A stretch of 64,000 bases of DNA from JBFWNG01 sp050251195 (GTDB lineage Bacteria; Bdellovibrionota_B; Oligoflexia; Oligoflexales; Oligoflexaceae): NCBI GenBank assembly GCA_050251195.1, contig JBFWNG010000006.1:62001-126000 (forward strand). Direction: 5' to 3'. How positions within the stretch are numbered: position 1 is the first letter of the stretch; each line of letters begins with the position of its first letter. The position numbers and the translations under genes are program-made. Shown in pieces: positions 60,298 through 64,000 of this stretch. The notes beneath the pieces are model-generated. The model made no database searches. It was not told where the DNA came from and saw nothing but the letters and a program-made list of their open reading frames with translations.

Positions 60298-63200
60298 TTG
60301 AACGAAGATCCTCGCATTTCTGAGCGGACCGCCGGTCATCCTGAACCTATCGGTCACCCTGAGCGCACCGCCGGTCACCCTGAGCGTACCTCCGGTCATC
60401 CTGAGCGCACCGTTTATTATCCTGAGGCGAATGTTCGTCATCCTGAGCGAAGCGAAGGATCTCTACCCGGCAACAAAATCTTCCCACCCGAAACCTGCCT
60501 GGTAACGGCTCTCGCCAAAGTGCTCGCCGCCTTTCCCCGTCAAGACATGAGAGCTACGGTCGTTATGCCCACGCAGAGAATGGCCGTCCAACTCATCAAT
60601 CTTCTTACAGACCGAGTCGGCTCCTTTCTTGGCCTGAACATATGTAATCTGGATAACTTCATTCGCCAACGTGCGGGCCAGGTACGACAAGGCATTGCCG
60701 ACCCCGACCAGGAAAAACTTATCTTGCGCATCCTACTTGCCAGCCAGAATTGGAGGCATTTGAGGCCAGGGTGCGAGAGCGAACTCCAGGTGTTTTTTAG
60801 CGAGATTTGGCTTTACGACCTGCAGAATGACGGCATCGACGAACTGCGAAAGATAGTGCAACAGGATATTTATAAATCCGATTTGGTCAAAGTCTTTCTC
60901 GAAAAGAAGTTTGAGGAGCTCGCGGCGATCAGGAATATGTTTTTTTCGGCGCTCAGGAACCTCAATCTATATTCAAACGCACAGGGCGCTTGCCTTTTGG
61001 CTGCGGCCATGTGCGAACGCAATACGGAGAGTGACGATTCGACACAGCAAACGTTCATCGTCGGATTCAATTCCGTCGTTCAGCCCTTTAAAAAGGTCTT
61101 CTCGGCTTTGTCTCGAGATCCCAACGTTGAAATATGGCTTCACGACGGCAGCGGCGTGCCGAATGCGAAGAACCCTCTTGTCGAGCTAAGAACCTTGCTT
61201 GATCCGACGCGCACACGGTATGTCGAACCGAATAAGAAAGGTTCGCGGGGCCGGGAAACATTGGTGGTTGCTGCGCCTAATCCATACGCGGAATGCCGCC
61301 GAGCCGTCGAGTTGGCAAAAGAATACATGAACGAAGGTTGGGCGCCGTCACAAATTGGATTCTTGCTTTCCAACGAACAGGCTTACGCCCCTGTTCTAAG
61401 AATCTTGCTTGCCCAAGAGAACATAGAAGCAAATTTCGCGGTTCCGTTTTGCTTTCGGGATACGGGACTGGGAACCATACTCTGTCAGATCAACAAGCTG
61501 TTGGGCGGAAGCGAAAATTGTGGAGAGCTCATCAGCTTTCTCGAAAACGAGTGGGTAGGGAGGTACATTCGCCGGAGCGGCGCTATCCCGGAAGAGACGA
61601 CTGCTTTGGGCGAGGTGTCCTTTCACGTCGTCAAAACCCAAATTTTTGCAGGGTGGACCGACATAAAAGCCAAACTGGAACGAATGGGTTGCTTGACAAG
61701 CGCTGCGCTCGTTGACAAGGCGATAGAACTCTTTGCAGGCAAGGGAAAACGACAGAGGTTTGAAACATACGTCCGGCGTCTTCTTGCGATCCTAGAAACG
61801 ATCATTCCGGTTACGCCTTATCAAATGCGGGAAGAGCGCGAATTGTTGCAGGCAAGTCTCGAGCAAGTTTTGCCCGACTTCGGTAAGCCTGGCGCGGCTG
61901 CGACGACAGAGTTAACGTCGCTCGAGTGCAGCAAAATATTCGCGGACTTTGTCTTGAACCAACCGACGCATAGCAAGGGCGATATGCTCGCGGGCGTCCA
62001 AGTTCTCAGTATTCCGGAGTCTCGACATATCCCGTTTCCGATTGTCATGGTCTTGGGATGTCATGAAGGAGATTTCCCGCAAGGCTTGCCGGACGATTCC
62101 ATCGTCGAGGATTTCCTGAAGCGCCGGCTTGGGCTACCTGGCTGGTCGGCCCTCGAGGCGATGGAAGACGTGACGTTCCATCTTCTTTTGGCGAGAACCC
62201 ACAAGCTCCACTTGTTTTACTCTCAACCCGACTCCGCCAACAAGCGAGTTCGCTCGCGTTTTATCCAAGTGCTCGAAGCGAAGGGCGGGACTAAAACGCT
62301 TCCGACCGCGCGAGATATAGATCACCACGCTAAAAGAGCGTCGGAGCAAGCGGAACCAGAGGGACAGGTGACGCCGTTGTTTGGGTTCGAAACGTCTCAG
62401 TCCGCAACAAAGATAGATCGATTGCTGCGCTGTCCCTACCAGTATCTTCTGACGCATCAGAAGGTCAATGCATGGGAATTAGCCGACGAAAGAATGACGG
62501 TTAAAGAGGAAGGCACTCTGCTTCACGGCATCATGGAAGCGTTTTTCACGGGAAAATGGGAAGAGAGGGCGGTTCTGCCTCCCTGGCCTGACATGGTCGG
62601 ATTCGACGAGTTTGGGGCGGTTGCTTTGGCGAGGCTCGAGCAAGCGACGGAGACTCTCATCAAGAACGACGGTCAGACGAAAGCTCATCTGAGATTTTTT
62701 GCTTGGCCAAAATTTGTCTCGCACTTGCAAAAACTCTATGGCGAAGGGTCTTGGAATTGCCTCAAAAAAGGTTGGCGCGAATATAGTTTTCAGCAGCCTA
62801 TCGGCGACGTCGTCTCGACGGACAAGTTGTCCGGCGAATTGCGCGGAACCATTGATAGCGTCGATTTTGTGAACGGTTTTACCGTAATTACGGATTTCAA
62901 AAGAAAAGGCGTTCCCGACAGCAAGGAATTGCGTCAAGGTTTATGCTCGCAGTTGCTGCTGTATGCCGCCATTGTTGCCCGGCGTTCTGGCGATGAGCGT
63001 AGCGAAGGATCTCCCTACGACAAATTCCTCCTAGGCTACTACTCCCTCATCGACGGCGAATGGACACCTGTCGCCGCCGGCGCGGAGGCGATGCAATATT
63101 TCTCTGCAAGCGGTTTGGTCAAGAAAAACACGCCCCTCCTGTCAGACTTGATGGAAGCCCTAGTAAAGAATATCGATTGGCGTCTTAAGGATATTGAAAA

Positions 63201-63342
63201 ATCGGGCAGATACTACGCCGACCCCAGCCAGTGCGGTCTTTGCCAATACGGAAACGTTTGCAGAAAAGACGACCCGAACGTGCGTGAGCAGATCGCGACA
63301 CAAAATGTTTTAGAGAAGAGAATGCAAAGTGAAGCCCTGTAA
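60298..63342 (+). CDS. addB: AddB-type helicase/nuclease subunit with N-terminal repeat insertion
   Basis: 1014 residues. The nuclease domain near the C-terminus has RCPYQYLL as first Fe-S cysteine, GTIDSVDFV then VITDFKRKG as the D-x-K catalytic motif, and CGLCQYGNVC (CxxC-x5-C) closing the iron-sulfur cluster, the AddB arrangement. Upstream are degenerate UvrD-like strings (VQVLSIPESRHIPFPIVMVLGCHEGDFP). It pairs with AddA to process double-strand breaks. TTG 60298 is seven bases after AAGGGA; an earlier TTG at 60250 overlaps likely promoter sequence. Residues about 12-55 are GHPER-type repeats unlike any AddB, and GDERSEGS near residue 901 is a related insertion. The addA start overlaps its end by 14 bases. 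Confidence 0.85.
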   Translation: MNEDPRISERTAGHPEPIGHPERTAGHPERTSGHPERTVYYPEANVRHPERSEGSLPGNKIFPPETCLVTALAKVLAAFPRQDMRATVVMPTQRMAVQLINLLTDRVGSFLGLNICNLDNFIRQRAGQVRQGIADPDQEKLILRILLASQNWRHLRPGCESELQVFFSEIWLYDLQNDGIDELRKIVQQDIYKSDLVKVFLEKKFEELAAIRNMFFSALRNLNLYSNAQGACLLAAAMCERNTESDDSTQQTFIVGFNSVVQPFKKVFSALSRDPNVEIWLHDGSGVPNAKNPLVELRTLLDPTRTRYVEPNKKGSRGRETLVVAAPNPYAECRRAVELAKEYMNEGWAPSQIGFLLSNEQAYAPVLRILLAQENIEANFAVPFCFRDTGLGTILCQINKLLGGSENCGELISFLENEWVGRYIRRSGAIPEETTALGEVSFHVVKTQIFAGWTDIKAKLERMGCLTSAALVDKAIELFAGKGKRQRFETYVRRLLAILETIIPVTPYQMREERELLQASLEQVLPDFGKPGAAATTELTSLECSKIFADFVLNQPTHSKGDMLAGVQVLSIPESRHIPFPIVMVLGCHEGDFPQGLPDDSIVEDFLKRRLGLPGWSALEAMEDVTFHLLLARTHKLHLFYSQPDSANKRVRSRFIQVLEAKGGTKTLPTARDIDHHAKRASEQAEPEGQVTPLFGFETSQSATKIDRLLRCPYQYLLTHQKVNAWELADERMTVKEEGTLLHGIMEAFFTGKWEERAVLPPWPDMVGFDEFGAVALARLEQATETLIKNDGQTKAHLRFFAWPKFVSHLQKLYGEGSWNCLKKGWREYSFQQPIGDVVSTDKLSGELRGTIDSVDFVNGFTVITDFKRKGVPDSKELRQGLCSQLLLYAAIVARRSGDERSEGSPYDKFLLGYYSLIDGEWTPVAAGAEAMQYFSASGLVKKNTPLLSDLMEALVKNIDWRLKDIEKSGRYYADPSQCGLCQYGNVCRKDDPNVREQIATQNVLEKRMQSEAL
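60334..60462 (+). repeat. Degenerate tandem repeat inside the addB 5' coding region
   Basis: Units built on GGTCAYCCTGAGCGNACC repeat about every 21 bases (translated GHPERTA/GHPERTS). They continue through two diverged units to end in GAGCGAAGCGAAGGATCT (60445-60462). All units keep the addB frame open. An 18-base near-copy of the final segment is at 62995-63012. Confidence 0.8.
62995..63012 (+). repeat. Second copy of the GAGCGNAGCGAAGGATCT motif within addB
   Basis: GAGCGTAGCGAAGGATCT differs at one base from 60445-60462. It lies between the nuclease motif and the final cysteine cluster and encodes ERSEGS, in the same reading phase as the first copy. Confidence 0.75.
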
Positions 63343-64000
63343 CGATCCCCAAAGTCCCTATAATAGCTTTTTGGTTTGCGCATCGGCGGGATCAGGAAAA
63401 ACCTACCAACTGACGCAGCGGTTTTTGAAGCTTGTGGCTGTTCACACGCCTGTCCAAAATATTCTCGCCATAACCTTTACCAATAAAGCGGCCGGAGAAA
63501 TGCACGAACGGATTATTCGTTTGGCGTCCGAATTCATGGTGGATGCGGAAAAGCGAGCGGAGTTCGATCGTGCCATGACGATATTCTATCGCGAAAACGG
63601 CATGCCGCAAGGCGCTCCGAAACCGTTGTCCGCGCAAGAAACGGCGCAAAAGGTTCTCGGTTCGACCCAAGCTCTCAACATAAAGACAATCGACAGTTTA
63701 TTTTGGCAGTGGTTGCGAAAATTCGGCGGAGAACTCGAAGGTATAGAGAACGGTCAAACGCTGCAACTGATGGAAGTCAAGGATGACGAAGTCTTCGTCG
63801 ATCTGGCTTTTGATCGTACTTGGGGCGAAGTGCTTCGTAACGAGAACTTTGCTGTCGCGCTCGATTATTTGGATCGTCGGAACCTTTTTGACCTGAAACG
63901 CGTCGTTCAAACCTTAACTCGCCATGATTCCCTGCTGTGGTTCTGTGCAAAAAAGGGGATGGGCTACAATGGGCTATCGCTCGATTCCGACTATGACGTC
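63329..64000 (+). CDS. addA: AddA/UvrD-type helicase subunit, N-terminal part
   Basis: Partial gene cut by the right edge; 224 codons are visible with no stop. Helicase motif I is VCASAGSGKTYQL near residue 20, and motif Ia is ILAITFTNKAAGEMHERI. These and ALNIKTIDSLFWQWLRKF (motif Ic/Ib region) mark a superfamily 1A helicase of the AddA/RecB type. GTG 63329 starts within the last codons of addB (14-base overlap), so the two subunits are co-translated. The complex loads on broken DNA ends, unwinds and cuts them for recombination repair. The family usually exceeds 1000 residues and its C-terminal nuclease domain is outside the window. Confidence 0.88.
   Translation, partial: MKPCNDPQSPYNSFLVCASAGSGKTYQLTQRFLKLVAVHTPVQNILAITFTNKAAGEMHERIIRLASEFMVDAEKRAEFDRAMTIFYRENGMPQGAPKPLSAQETAQKVLGSTQALNIKTIDSLFWQWLRKFGGELEGIENGQTLQLMEVKDDEVFVDLAFDRTWGEVLRNENFAVALDYLDRRNLFDLKRVVQTLTRHDSLLWFCAKKGMGYNGLSLDSDYDV

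Noticed and set aside
60334..60462. CRISPR-like array
   Set aside because: Units are about 21 bases, contiguous, without unique spacers, and keep a reading frame; no cas genes are near.

Overview
The window looks like a chromosomal stretch from a Gram-negative bacterium of roughly 50% GC. It has lipoboxes, predicted outer-membrane barrels, signal peptides, a FecCD-type importer and lysophospholipid-acyltransferase-like enzymes. The lineage is inferred from style only. Many secreted lipoproteins without recognisable relatives, several PilZ proteins, a kinase-ATPase-GGDEF giant, a dimeric-type glycyl-tRNA synthetase and frequent TTG/GTG starts together suggest Bdellovibrionota or another former deltaproteobacterial group. 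I see no prophage, CRISPR array, insertion sequence or rRNA. One tRNA (Cys-GCA) is present. Genes are packed tightly, and many convergent pairs overlap at their stop codons.

Left part (1-14.9 kb): partial kbl; a stand-alone KAS III-like enzyme; a DUF4956 + VTC-domain pair (polyphosphate type) converging on a Na/Pi symporter; a secreted metallo-beta-lactamase-fold hydrolase overlapping an S1/P1-type nuclease; a 1667-residue kinase-AAA ATPase-GAF-GGDEF protein; two alpha/beta hydrolases; and a NYN-domain protein whose only good start is CTG. Next (14.9-28 kb): an M28 peptidase, tRNA-Cys, a start-less ORF remnant, small lipoproteins, a molybdopterin oxidoreductase that seems to lack its Mo-ligating Cys/Sec, a barrel/lipoprotein pair, two PilZ proteins, a vWA lipoprotein, and a TPR/winged-helix regulator.

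Middle (28-44.5 kb): a membrane antiporter-like protein, then a tightly overlapping five-gene minus-strand operon. It runs phosphodiester-glycosidase-like protein, SUMF1-like protein, HAD-UbiA fusion, DprE1-like, DprE2-like. The last three amount to a complete polyprenyl-phospho-arabinose donor pathway of the mycobacterial type. Then come adenine deaminase, a glyS operon with a DUF374 acyltransferase, ahcY and a GT4 glycosyltransferase.

Right part (44.5-64 kb): a predicted small RNA, a barrel protein, a third PilZ protein, a membrane alkaline-phosphatase-superfamily transferase, isoaspartyl peptidase behind an intrinsic terminator, a BtuFCD/FecBCD-like importer, cardiolipin synthase, a double-FHA protein, a tail-anchored receiver-like protein, two large lipoproteins, and addB-addA (cut by the right edge). 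The addB gene carries unusual in-frame repeats.

Three copies of a GC-rich palindromic intergenic repeat (about 26.4, 38.8 and 49.8 kb) sit downstream of gene 3' ends. GGDEF plus three PilZ proteins indicate c-di-GMP signalling; kinase plus FHA indicate phosphothreonine signalling. Functions are assigned by motif recognition only; no database search was possible.
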